64,000 bases of DNA. Source: Rhodospirillaceae bacterium. Its GTDB lineage: Bacteria; Pseudomonadota; Alphaproteobacteria; Rhodospirillales; Casp-alpha2. The notes below the pieces were generated by a model. The model saw nothing but the letters and a program-made list of their open reading frames with translations, searched no databases and had not been told where the DNA came from. The stretch lies in NCBI GenBank assembly GCA_016845145.1, contig JAERTE010000129.1:27509-91508 (forward strand), given 5' to 3'. Of the stretch, positions 7,274 through 15,762 are shown piece by piece (position 1 is the first letter of the stretch; the number at the start of each line of letters is the position of its first letter). The position numbers and the translations under genes were made by a program.

Positions 7274-8917
7274 TCAATGAATGGCCAACTTCCCGAGCGC
7301 CGGTTCACCGTCCGGTCCACGTTTGCAGGCGACGTGCTCAAGCCAGTTGTCGTCGTCGCGGTCGGTGAAATCTAATCGTTGGTGGGCGCCGCGGCTCTCC
7401 GTTCTGGCCAGCGCCGCCATGGTGATCATACGCCCCGCCAGAACCATGTTGCGCGCCTCACCGGCGGCGATGGCATCGCCCAGGTGGTCGACGCGAAGCC
7501 TAACCTCGATATGGGATTGCAGCGTTTCCAGTTCTTCGATACCGGCGCTGAGCCCCGCCGCGTCGCGATAGAGTCCGGCCGACCGCGACATGATGGCACG
7601 CACGGCTCCCTTGATCTCGTCGGGGACGACTTCACCATTGGCGTTGATGGCGGCGCGGATCGGGTCTGCGGCGGCCATTTCGATGCGCGCCCAATCCCGG
7701 CCGCACGCTTTCAGCATACCGGCCACGGCGCCACGACCGACGACCCCGCCGAAAGTTGCGGTCTCGCCGCCTCCGTTGCCGGCCAGCCGGCTTGCACCAT
7801 GGACGCCGCCTGCCGCCTCGCCACAGGCATAGAGCCCTGGCACGCCGGTCCAGCCGGCCTCGTCAATGAAGATGCCCCCCATCTCACTGTGGGCGGCGGG
7901 CCGCACACGCACCATCTCCGTCGCCGGATCAACCCCGGCGGCACGCAATCTCCGACAATGCGAAATATACCCCTCGAGCTTATCGCTGGGCATAGCCGTC
8001 GTGTCGAAGAATACGGCGCCGCCGGGGAGTCCCCGCCCCTCGTCGATTTCGCGCTGGATGCAGAGCGAAAGCCGGGCCTTCTCGATGCGCCTCTCGGCGT
8101 GTTCGGGGTTATAGCGGATCATGAACCGCTCGCCGTCGGCGTTCACCAACAGCGCCCCGTCGCCCATCATGGCGGTCGGCATTTCCATGCCGCGACAGCC
8201 CTCGGGATGAATGGTGACGGTCGGTTCGAACTGCACGAACTCCATATCGATCAGCCGCGCGCCGGCATCGAAGGCGAGCCCGTAGGCGTCCGCCGCGACG
8301 TCGGCGGGATAGGTGCTTTCTTCGTAAAGCTGGCCAATGCCGCCCATGGCAATGACGACGCTCCTTGCGTGAACCGCCAACAAACGTCCGGCGCGGCGGT
8401 CCGCCAAAAGGGCACCGACCACATCGGGTCCGTCGCGGAGCAGGTTAATCACCTTCCAGCCCGTCCATACAATAACACGGAGTTCACTCAGGCGGATGTC
8501 CAGATGGTTGAGGGCCGCCGCGCCAACACCTTTCGGGATGTATACGGCGCGTGGGTAGGTATTGCCGGAGAGATGGCGCTGCCGATAGCGCTCCCCGTCG
8601 CGAGCGAAGGGAATGCCGAGATCGACGAGTTCCTCGAAAGCGGCAACACTTTGCTCGGCCAATACGCGGACCAGGCGGCGATCATTGAGACCGCAGCCGG
8701 CACGCACCATGTCATCGAAATAGATTTCCGGCGAGTCAGCGGGATCGGTAAGGCCGATCGGCGTATTGAAGGCGACCAGGTAGGGCGAGGCGCCCCGTGC
8801 CATGCAAGCCAAACAGACATCGGCACCAGTTTCCGCTGCGGCCGTAGCGGCACGCCTTCCGGCCAGGCCACCGCCTAATACAAGCACATCGGTTTTGGCC
8901 GTCTCGATTTCCTGCAC
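7274..8917 (-). CDS. FAD-binding oxidoreductase, SdhA/FrdA/NadB superfamily
   Basis: Flavoprotein of 547 residues. The N-terminal dinucleotide-binding motif is VLGGGLAGRRAA, and the C-terminal part has the family block CGEAAGGVHGASRLAGNGGG. The conserved QFHPT motif of succinate dehydrogenase and fumarate reductase reads QFEPT, and HYxMGG reads HSEMGG. It is therefore probably not a true fumarate reductase, and no iron-sulfur or membrane-anchor subunit gene lies nearby. I chose the GTG at 8917 because TAGGAG lies 5-6 nt upstream; the reading frame itself extends to 8989. It is the first gene of the operon with the CoA-transferase and dehydrogenase and is divergent from a LysR regulator. A soluble dehydrogenase or reductase of an organic acid is the best guess. 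Confidence 0.85.
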   Translation of the reverse strand: MQEIETAKTDVLVLGGGLAGRRAATAAAETGADVCLACMARGASPYLVAFNTPIGLTDPADSPEIYFDDMVRAGCGLNDRRLVRVLAEQSVAAFEELVDLGIPFARDGERYRQRHLSGNTYPRAVYIPKGVGAAALNHLDIRLSELRVIVWTGWKVINLLRDGPDVVGALLADRRAGRLLAVHARSVVIAMGGIGQLYEESTYPADVAADAYGLAFDAGARLIDMEFVQFEPTVTIHPEGCRGMEMPTAMMGDGALLVNADGERFMIRYNPEHAERRIEKARLSLCIQREIDEGRGLPGGAVFFDTTAMPSDKLEGYISHCRRLRAAGVDPATEMVRVRPAAHSEMGGIFIDEAGWTGVPGLYACGEAAGGVHGASRLAGNGGGETATFGGVVGRGAVAGMLKACGRDWARIEMAAADPIRAAINANGEVVPDEIKGAVRAIMSRSAGLYRDAAGLSAGIEELETLQSHIEVRLRVDHLGDAIAAGEARNMVLAGRMITMAALARTESRGAHQRLDFTDRDDDNWLEHVACKRGPDGEPALGKLAIH

Positions 8918-9068
8918 AACGTCTCCTAGACCACCCAAACGCTGCCCCAACAGTTGAAGCCCGGCGTTCGATTCCAATCCCAGCGACAAGCCGCTCCGGG
9001 CAATTCAACGACAGCGTTTCCGATGCGCCCGCAAATGTCTGGCCACGCACGATTAGCCTTCAGCAGAA

Positions 9069-9100
9069 GTCAACTTGACAATCACAAATCATCAGGTCAA
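9069..9100. promoter_or_regulatory. Candidate LysR operator
   Basis: In the divergent intergenic region, GTCAA-C-TTGAC (9069-9079) is a perfect palindrome, and a third GTCAA half-site lies at 9096-9100, forming TTGAC-N16-GTCAA with the second. It abuts the LysR start codon, so autoregulation and control of the divergent catabolic operon are likely. Binding is inferred. Confidence 0.45.
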
Positions 9101-9102
9101 AC

Positions 9103-10035
9103 ATGAAAAGGCACTATATGACAACTAAATATTGTGAGTTATTATTGCGATTGAGCCATCGACAAATCGAAGCTTTCCGTGCGGTCTTTGAGACCAACAG
9201 CATGACCGCGGCCGCAACCGTGATCGGTGTCACCCAACAGGCAGTCAGCCGCCTTATCCGTGATCTTGAGGCGGAGACGAATCTGTTGCTATTCGATCGT
9301 CAGAACCGGAGGCTGCTTGCCACGACAGATGCTGTGGCGCTCTATCGGGAGGTTCGTCGCAGTTTCTACGGTCTGGACCGCATCACGCGTGCGGCGCAGT
9401 TGATTCGCCTGAAAAGGCCTGGTGTCTTGCGCATCGCCGCATCGGGAGCGCCGTCGCATTACCTCTTGCCCAAGATAATCAAACGATTTCGTTCTGACTG
9501 GCCCGGCGTGCGAATCTCCCTGAACGTGTTACCGTCCTCGGAAGTACTCAACAACGTCTCGCTGCAACAGGACGACCTCGGCATCGCCGACGTTCCTTCT
9601 AGCGCTCCGGGAGTCGACATCGAGCCTTTGCCATCTCTTCAATTCGTCTGTGTCTTGCCACGAGAACATCCGCTCGCGCGCAAGCGGGTCATCAAACCGA
9701 AAGATTTGAGAGATACCTCTCTAATGCTGAGTTCAAGGACCACACACCAGCATCAGCGCATCATGGCAGCATTGGATTTCGAGCGGGTCATTCCAAATAT
9801 CGTGTTTGAGGCTTCCAACAGCGGACCGATCCGGGCTTTGGTAGCCGAGGATTTCGGCGTGGCAATTCTCGATCAAATTACCGCAAAGGCCTACAGCGGC
9901 CAAGACATTGCGATACGGGAGTTTTCGCCAACGATAGAGTACGAACTCAAGCTGATCTATCCAGCGAACCGGGCTCGACACGATCGCGTGCAGGCATTCT
10001 CGGAACTGGTGCACCAAGAGATCGAATTGCTTTGA
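9103..10035 (+). CDS. LysR-family transcriptional regulator
   Basis: Regulator of 310 residues. A winged helix-turn-helix spans about 18-77 (RQIEAFRAVFETNSMTAAAT, then QQAVSRLIRDLE) and a periplasmic-binding-like effector domain about 105-300. It is divergent from the flavoprotein / CoA-transferase / acyl-CoA dehydrogenase operon, the classical arrangement for a local LysR activator whose co-inducer is the pathway substrate. The intergenic region carries GTCAA/TTGAC half-sites. An alternative start is the ATG six codons in (MTTKYCEL); no strong ribosome-binding site decides between them. Confidence 0.92.
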   Translation: MKRHYMTTKYCELLLRLSHRQIEAFRAVFETNSMTAAATVIGVTQQAVSRLIRDLEAETNLLLFDRQNRRLLATTDAVALYREVRRSFYGLDRITRAAQLIRLKRPGVLRIAASGAPSHYLLPKIIKRFRSDWPGVRISLNVLPSSEVLNNVSLQQDDLGIADVPSSAPGVDIEPLPSLQFVCVLPREHPLARKRVIKPKDLRDTSLMLSSRTTHQHQRIMAALDFERVIPNIVFEASNSGPIRALVAEDFGVAILDQITAKAYSGQDIAIREFSPTIEYELKLIYPANRARHDRVQAFSELVHQEIELL

Positions 10036-10334
10036 ATATCTTGGGCCCTTCATCCGCTCTCAGCAGCGCTGGTTAGCTCTGAGTAGAGGCAACAACTCTC
10101 GCTCCGGACCAGGGAAAGTCAATTCTGGTTCTGCCTCCAGCAGCGGAAATCTGGCACAAAGACCACCGGTGTCCGGAAATGCCTGAAACCGCTCCTAAAC
10201 ACCGACGTCGATTTCCACCCGATGCCGAATGTTAGCTGTCACGATCTTTGCTCTGCTTGCGATAAGGGCGGCAAACGGGCAGGGGGAACAGCTGCTCTTT
10301 TATCCGACAACCATCCGATAGGGTCGGAGTTCAG
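10036..10334. other. Intergenic region without recognisable gene
   Basis: This 299-bp stretch lies between the 3' ends of two convergent genes. I see no credible ORF, RNA gene or strong terminator hairpin in it. Confidence 0.6.
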
Positions 10335-10832
10335 CTACTTCTGCGCCGCCCGTGCGGCCTGTTCGCGTTCGCGCGATGAGCGCAGGATATTGACGCAATC
10401 ACCGATCACCGCGAAGGGGCGCTGCTTGATTTTGCCGGTCCCCAACCTGACGGCGCCCTTGGCGACGAATATCTTTTGCACGTACTTGCGCCCGATGGCT
10501 CTGTTGACGGGGCCGAAAATCCGCCGGTCGAGGCCTTTCAGCACGAGACGGTTTTTTCGAACCGTGATGGGCTTTCGAGAAATCGTCAGCAGTACCGCAT
10601 CGCGAACACGCGGGATTTTCTTGCAAATATCCTCGACCAATTTCGGCTTCTTGGCTTCGAGGAAAAAGGTAATCGGCACGTTCGTGTGTCCTGCCGGCAG
10701 CATCATCGGCGACATTTGGATATGGGTTGGTTGAACCCATTCCTTTGGGTCTTTCTTTTTGGAGCCTCCAGCATGCGCGCTGCCGCTGACAATCATGATT
10801 GCAAACACCAAAATGAAAGACAGTCCGTGCAT
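10335..10832 (-). CDS. Exported hypothetical protein
   Basis: Predicted secreted protein. Starting from the ATG at 10832 it has 165 residues and a clean signal peptide (hydrophobic FILVFAIMIVSG, cleavage likely after SAHA). The mature part is Lys/Arg-rich, with two cysteines (DICKKIP, GDCVNI), and no catalytic motif that I recognise. The reading frame also extends 14 codons further to a TTG at 10874, which overlaps the stop of the upstream gene. That form would bury the signal peptide, so the internal ATG is preferred. It is probably co-transcribed with the 104-residue protein upstream. Function unknown. Confidence 0.7.
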   Translation of the reverse strand: MHGLSFILVFAIMIVSGSAHAGGSKKKDPKEWVQPTHIQMSPMMLPAGHTNVPITFFLEAKKPKLVEDICKKIPRVRDAVLLTISRKPITVRKNRLVLKGLDRRIFGPVNRAIGRKYVQKIFVAKGAVRLGTGKIKQRPFAVIGDCVNILRSSREREQAARAAQK

Positions 10833-10870
10833 TGCGGTACCCTTTAGGCGATCGACATTCAGCGGCGCGG

Positions 10871-11185
10871 TCAAACTTCGCGCTTTGCCTGTTCGATGAG
10901 ATCATTCAATCCGCCACCCGCAAGCTCAGCCGGGGCGTGCCGGTCGAGATAGTATTCAAAGGCTTGCAGGAAATCTTCCACCACGGCCGACAAAGCTTCG
11001 TCACCGCCGCCGCCGGACTGATGGTAGACGAAAGCCGAGAAGTTCGCCGCCGCGTGGCGCAATCCCGAACCGATTACGTGAGGCGCCATGCCTTGTTCAA
11101 GACAGGTGTTGGCCACATCGATGATTTTGTTGGCCAGTTCGACGCTCTGTTGAGAGCCTGTATTATCTTGTTGATCACTCATCAT
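10871..11185 (-). CDS. Small hypothetical protein (DUF3144-like)
   Basis: Cytoplasmic 104-residue, mostly helical protein. The central block VIGSGLRHAAANFSAFVYHQ resembles the small DUF3144 family (helical, with an alanine-rich RFNA-like motif), but this assignment is from memory of the pattern and is tentative. No membrane segment or catalytic motif is visible. It lies immediately upstream of the exported protein gene, with only 38 bp between its stop and the preferred start of that gene, so they are probably one transcript. Confidence 0.7.
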   Translation of the reverse strand: MMSDQQDNTGSQQSVELANKIIDVANTCLEQGMAPHVIGSGLRHAAANFSAFVYHQSGGGGDEALSAVVEDFLQAFEYYLDRHAPAELAGGGLNDLIEQAKREV

Positions 11186-11249
11186 GGGGCAAATCTAGCA
11201 CAGACAACGTCATCCACAAGCTGCAGAATTTCGCCAAGCACCGGTTTTT

Positions 11250-11759
11250 TCATGGCTGTTTAGGCCGCCAACCCGCAATCCTCGCGTTGAGCTTTGTGAG
11301 TTCATCTGGTGGTAAGCGTTTCGCGACGATACGAGCCTGACCGTCCGCCCAGGCATTTCCACCGCGCCCAGCCAACGACAACCAAAAATACGCACCCGGC
11401 GCGGCGCGTGTCGTGCCACGACCGTCAGCCATGAGCTCTCCCAAATTCATTTGTGCCACGCCATCACCCAGATCAGCGGCCCGCCGATACCATGCCACCG
11501 CCCGCGGAAGGTCTTGGCGCACACCTTCACCATATTGGAAAATATTGGCCAACGACGTCATGGCATCTGTGCTGCCGCCCGCGGCGGCACGTCGCCACGC
11601 GCCAAGTGCCGTCACCATATCGCCACCATCATAGGCTCTTATCGCGGTCGCTAAATCCGCGTCAGGGGAATAGGGATTCGCGGATTTTCGGCTTTCGTCG
11701 GCGCCAGCCGAATGAATGCCTGTGAACAGAAACATAAACACCGCTGTACGGAAAAACAT
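11250..11759 (-). CDS. Exported Sel1-repeat protein
   Basis: Protein of 169 residues with an N-terminal signal peptide (FFRTAVFMFLFTGIHSAGA). It then has about two Sel1/TPR-type repeats: AMTSLANIFQYGEGVRQDLP followed by AVAWYRRAADLGDGVAQMNL, then GTTRAAPGAYFWLSLAGRGG. Such repeats form a helical scaffold for protein contacts, here probably in the periplasm. No partner can be named from the neighbours. Confidence 0.85.
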   Translation of the reverse strand: MFFRTAVFMFLFTGIHSAGADESRKSANPYSPDADLATAIRAYDGGDMVTALGAWRRAAAGGSTDAMTSLANIFQYGEGVRQDLPRAVAWYRRAADLGDGVAQMNLGELMADGRGTTRAAPGAYFWLSLAGRGGNAWADGQARIVAKRLPPDELTKLNARIAGWRPKQP

Positions 11760-11911
11760 GGAATAGGTCCAAAATTCCTGAGGAAACCGGTCTAATTATG
11801 CACCAAATCGGCGATCACCATGAAATCATATGGCTGCGAGCGCGTTCCGCCGTTGTCATCACATTGCGGCCAGAGTATTTTTAAGGTCCTGGGATGAGGA
11901 GACCTGGATTC

Positions 11912-12838
11912 ATGCCCGAGAAGAAATACCGACTTGTTACCCGTGGCGATTTCGATGGTGTCGTGTGCGGCACCTTATTGAAAGAACTGGAAATGATCGA
12001 CGATACGCTGTTCGTCGAACCGGCAGACATGCAAGCTGGCCGAGTTGACGTGGGGCCGAACGACATCGTTTCGAATCTGCCGTACATGGAAAATGCGCAC
12101 ATGTGTTTCAACCACCATGTTTCGGAGGTTGAACGTGTTGGAACGAGAGACAATCTTGTCCTCGATTCACTCGCGCCGTCTGCGGCTCGAGTCATCTATA
12201 ACCATTTCGGCGGCAAGGAGGGATTCCCCGAAATTTCCGAAGAACTGATGGACGCCGTCGACCAGGCTGATTCCGCGCAGTACACGGAAGAAGATATTCT
12301 GGCACCTTCGGAATGGACGTTGCTGAATTTCCTGGTTGATCCGGCGACCGGACTGGACAGGGTGAAGACGTTCAGCATCTCCAACGAACAATTCATCGAA
12401 GATTTGATGACCTACTGCCGCCATAACCCGATTGAGGAAATCCTGCAATTGCCGGACGTCCTTGAGAGATTCGAGGTCTATACCTACGATTCGGAGTTCG
12501 CCGAACGTCAGTATAAGCGCTGCTCGCGCATTGAAGGCAATGTGGTTGTATCGGATATGCGTGAAGAAGAGGATTTGGTGCCCGTAAACCGGTTCTTGGT
12601 CTATGCGCTCTATCCGGAAAGCAACGTATCCATCCGCATTGAGAGAGCCTCGGATGGTCGAGTGCGTATTGCGGCGGGCAAATCGGTGCTTGATCGCTCC
12701 TCAAAAGCCAACATTGGCTCGCTCATGCTGACCTATGGCGGTGGCGGTCTAGCCGCAGCAGGTGCGTGCCGTGTCGAGGCGGAAAAGGTTGATGAAGTCG
12801 TCGCCGCCTTGGTGCGCGATATCAGCGCCGCCGGATAA
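11912..12838 (+). CDS. DHH phosphoesterase-like protein
   Basis: Protein of 308 residues related to the DHH superfamily (RecJ, exopolyphosphatase, nano-RNase). The N-terminus TRGDFDGVVCG supplies the metal-binding D-x-D of motif I, and NHHVSEVE corresponds to the DHH motif. The C-terminal glycine motif reads GGGGLAAAG instead of the common GGGH form, so its His is missing. The N-terminal metal site seems intact, but substrate recognition may differ. The start at 11912 is chosen because GAGGAG lies 10 nt upstream; an earlier in-frame ATG overlaps that site. It is followed after 20 bp by the RRAAVTLKP-repeat protein, probably in the same transcript. Confidence 0.75.
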   Translation: MPEKKYRLVTRGDFDGVVCGTLLKELEMIDDTLFVEPADMQAGRVDVGPNDIVSNLPYMENAHMCFNHHVSEVERVGTRDNLVLDSLAPSAARVIYNHFGGKEGFPEISEELMDAVDQADSAQYTEEDILAPSEWTLLNFLVDPATGLDRVKTFSISNEQFIEDLMTYCRHNPIEEILQLPDVLERFEVYTYDSEFAERQYKRCSRIEGNVVVSDMREEEDLVPVNRFLVYALYPESNVSIRIERASDGRVRIAAGKSVLDRSSKANIGSLMLTYGGGGLAAAGACRVEAEKVDEVVAALVRDISAAG

Positions 12839-12858
12839 CCGGCGCGGTTGGGAGTGCC

Positions 12859-15273
12859 ATGGCCGACGCCGACGTTCCTGCAAATCCGAATAGCGCGGTT
12901 GACGATGCCGAGGCTCCGTTAGCCTCGCCGTCGGCCCGGTGGCTCGATACCCTTTTGTGGGACGAGCCACCCGAAACCGAGCATCTGAAGAATTACCGAG
13001 CCCGTGCGCAAGGGACTGTCCCTGCGGCATTGCTGCAGGAGTTTTCGAGCGTTCAAACGGTTGATGTACTTGGGCTGACCGACGGGGCCGAGCTCGTTAA
13101 CGGCACGGAAATCGAGCCCGGAACCTGGCGCCTCAGCGATAATGCCGAAGGCCAGTTTGCCGTGATCCCAGGCGATGCGTCACCAACAGACGGCCCCATC
13201 AATCTGACAATCAAGGTATCAGGCTGCGAAACGGAAGGCGGAGAGGTCGTCTCATTACTGGGCAGCATCGCGCTCTCTCTTCCGGAACGTCGTCAAGGCC
13301 CGCTATTCGCAAACCTGCCGGACATGCGACGCGCCCGTGAACGCAACGAAAGGGAACGCCAAGCTGCAGAGGATGCAGCCAAGGAGGCAGCGGCAAAACA
13401 GGCGGAAGAAAAGGAAAAGCAAGAAAAGGAGGCGCGGGAAAAGGCTGCGGCTGAAGCCGCAGCGACGCAAGAACCACCTGCGCCCGTCGATACGCGACCA
13501 TCAGATCAAACGGCCCAACGACGCCCCCGTAGGCGGGCCGCTGTCACCCTGAAACCGACGGCCCCGGCGCCGAAACCGCAGCAAAACACAGCGACGCGGC
13601 GAAAACCCGCGCGCCGCGCCGCAGTCACATTGCAACCCGTTGAACAATCCAAACCGGCAAACGCAAAAGACACAACCGAACATCCAAAACCCGCTGCCAC
13701 GAAAAAACCTGCCCGTAGAGCCGCCGTAACTCTGAAGCCGACCGCGTCACAAGCGGAAGCACCAAAGGTTGCCCCCAAGGCTGCGCCCAAGGCCGTGCCC
13801 AAATCCACGGGCACCACCACCCGGCCGGCACGGCGCGCTGCTGTCACCTTAAAGCCCGTCGCAACCGACCCGCCCGCGCCGGGTAAGACACCCGCGCCAC
13901 AGCCAGAGCCACAGCCAGAGCCCCCGGCAGATAGAAAAACCGCTGCAAAGTCGGCCGTAACATGGTCCAAACCCGTTACGAGAACGGTAAAATCAGCCGT
14001 ACCTCCTGCGTCCGAAAAGCAAGGCGTTATCGATACACCTGAAACCGGCGCTCCACCTGTTTCAGCAAACGATACCATCAGTATAGAACTGGGTGGTGCA
14101 CCGGAAGTCGGCGACCCGCATTTCCGGGTACTGGTGGACGGTCGGCAGGTTTTGGACGGCAATATTGACTGGGGCATCGGTATGCCAATGTCGGACCCCG
14201 ATGACGGTGAACTGTGTTGGCAAACCCGTAACATCGCCTGGGATTTCTCGTCGACCGGGTCCGATGCGCCGAATTCACCGGGCGCTCCGGATACAATTGT
14301 GCTCCGCTTCGACAACAGCGCCGCCGGCGCCCCGGCGGCTGGCACGCTGCTGGCGCGGTCTGTGACCGTGGATGGACTGCGTATCGATGCCGACGGCCCC
14401 TATGCCAGTTATCCGGATGGCCGCTGCGCGTGGGCGGGCAGGGCGGTGCGGCAATCGTGGCACGGTGACTTGGTTTTTAATGTTGCGGGTGCACGCAAGG
14501 GAGATCCGGATTTCACCCCCGTTGCAACCCCGCCGCCGGATGACGACACCAGCACGCCGACAGCCACAATTGATAAACCGAAAGCAACACTTTCCTCAGC
14601 GGCGGATACCGAAGAAGCCGCAGAAGCGTTGGAACCAATCGAGCGCGACAATGCGACGGCCTCGGACGATTTCGACATTGCCTTTTCAGATGCAGAAGAA
14701 ATCATGGCCATGGCGGCCGAAGCGGCGCGGCGGGTGATTGATGGTCACGAGGATGATATCGGTGTTGATGCCGGCATTACCGCCATTGATCTACCCGATG
14801 AAGCCGAACCGCCGAACGCCGGTCTGCAATTCCGGGAGGTTTTTCTAGCAGAACGGCTGGCACGTGCGAACGCCAAATGCGCGGAGCCAGATCAGCAGCA
14901 CGACAGCATTGCCGCGACCACGGCAATCTCGGCGGAAGAAGGCCAACGAATTCGCGAGTCCTTTCTTGTGGCTTGGGCGATTCGCGCCGACGCGTTGGTT
15001 GGTGAAACATCTTCCACCTTGGTCAGTGAACCTGACACGGCAACTGAGGGCGCCCCGGGTACGGCCATTGCCCGAGAGTTCCTTACGACACGGCTTAAGT
15101 CAGCGCTTGATCTACTGAATAATGGCCTGTCGAAACCCGCCGGCCGAGGGGCGCATGCAGAGCCGACAGACATCCGCACCGAAGCTGCCGCCATTTCAGC
15201 GGCATTCCTGGAAGAGACCATGCAACGCGCTCGTCATCCCTTGCACGTCGCCAACGCCCCAACACCGGCCTAG
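12859..15273 (+). CDS. Large hypothetical protein with RRAAVTLKP repeats and a coiled coil
   Basis: Unrecognised 804-residue protein. An N-terminal folded part (about 1-150) is followed by a highly charged Ala/Glu/Lys coiled coil (about 155-205). A Pro/Ala/Lys-rich linker holds four near-identical RRAAVTL(K/Q)P units, at about residues 223, 250, 284 and 323, plus a degenerate fifth near 361. A second compact domain (about 395-550) looks beta-rich (FRVLVDGRQVLDG, DTIVLRFDNSAAG). The acidic C-terminal third has helical segments, two of which share an LQFREVFLAERLAR / IRESFLVAWAIRA pattern. No signal peptide or membrane helix is visible. It has a GGGAG ribosome-binding site and follows the DHH-like gene by 20 bp. 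The basic repeats in a disordered linker suggest a scaffold or nucleic-acid or membrane tether. That is inference. Confidence 0.8.
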   Translation: MADADVPANPNSAVDDAEAPLASPSARWLDTLLWDEPPETEHLKNYRARAQGTVPAALLQEFSSVQTVDVLGLTDGAELVNGTEIEPGTWRLSDNAEGQFAVIPGDASPTDGPINLTIKVSGCETEGGEVVSLLGSIALSLPERRQGPLFANLPDMRRARERNERERQAAEDAAKEAAAKQAEEKEKQEKEAREKAAAEAAATQEPPAPVDTRPSDQTAQRRPRRRAAVTLKPTAPAPKPQQNTATRRKPARRAAVTLQPVEQSKPANAKDTTEHPKPAATKKPARRAAVTLKPTASQAEAPKVAPKAAPKAVPKSTGTTTRPARRAAVTLKPVATDPPAPGKTPAPQPEPQPEPPADRKTAAKSAVTWSKPVTRTVKSAVPPASEKQGVIDTPETGAPPVSANDTISIELGGAPEVGDPHFRVLVDGRQVLDGNIDWGIGMPMSDPDDGELCWQTRNIAWDFSSTGSDAPNSPGAPDTIVLRFDNSAAGAPAAGTLLARSVTVDGLRIDADGPYASYPDGRCAWAGRAVRQSWHGDLVFNVAGARKGDPDFTPVATPPPDDDTSTPTATIDKPKATLSSAADTEEAAEALEPIERDNATASDDFDIAFSDAEEIMAMAAEAARRVIDGHEDDIGVDAGITAIDLPDEAEPPNAGLQFREVFLAERLARANAKCAEPDQQHDSIAATTAISAEEGQRIRESFLVAWAIRADALVGETSSTLVSEPDTATEGAPGTAIAREFLTTRLKSALDLLNNGLSKPAGRGAHAEPTDIRTEAAAISAAFLEETMQRARHPLHVANAPTPA
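13523..13975 (+). repeat. In-gene repeats encoding RRAAVTLKP
   Basis: Four copies of a unit encoding RRAAVTL(K/Q)P, plus one degenerate copy, spaced 27-39 codons apart. Codon choice differs between copies, so the peptide rather than the DNA appears to be conserved. Confidence 0.85.
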
Positions 15274-15366
15274 CACCGGGCTTGTCTCCAGACGTTTACG
15301 AAGAATTTACGTCTTCGCTCAATACTTCAATATTGAAATGTAAATTGCGGCACGGAGTTTGCGGTC

Positions 15367-15687
15367 ATGGGCACGATAATGGGTGTTTTGGGATTTATAA
15401 TGGGCCTGACGGCACTTTGGTTCACTTCCGAAGCAATCCGGCGTGTCGACAAGAGCGGCGAAGGCTTGATCAGGCCGCATCTTCGTCAAATTCGCTCGAA
15501 AATAAGCGAAACCAATGCCCGTATTTCTCGGCTTGAGGCGCGGCTGGAGAAAACCGAGGCGCGTATGCTGTCTTTGTTCATTGAAGAGCGCAAAGCGCGC
15601 GATTTGGCGGCACAAACCGGTGCCATCCGCGAAGGCCTGACTGACGTGCAACGCAATTTCCAGCCAACCTCCACCTACAACGCCTAA
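15367..15687 (+). CDS. Small membrane-anchored coiled-coil protein
   Basis: Protein of 106 residues. One N-terminal transmembrane segment (about 3-20, GVLGFIMGLTALWFTSEAI) is followed by a long amphipathic helix (about 35-75, KISETNARISRLEARLEKTE). No enzymatic motif is present. A protein of the same design but different sequence is encoded at 48208-48567. Possible roles are spacing or anchoring in the inner membrane. The gene follows the repeat protein with a 93-bp gap that holds a perfect TTCAATATTGAA palindrome (15326-15337). Confidence 0.7.
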   Translation: MGTIMGVLGFIMGLTALWFTSEAIRRVDKSGEGLIRPHLRQIRSKISETNARISRLEARLEKTEARMLSLFIEERKARDLAAQTGAIREGLTDVQRNFQPTSTYNA

Positions 15688-15762
15688 ATAACCGCGCATT
15701 GCGGCCTAACGGCGGGCTCGTTTCCAGCCTGCTTGTGCTTGTCCGGCTCACATTGAATACCT

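Noticed and set aside
7379..8878. A 499-codon open frame on the plus strand inside the flavoprotein gene.
   Set aside because: It lies antisense to a gene with clear family motifs. Long antisense frames are common at this GC content, and its translation shows no recognisable domain.
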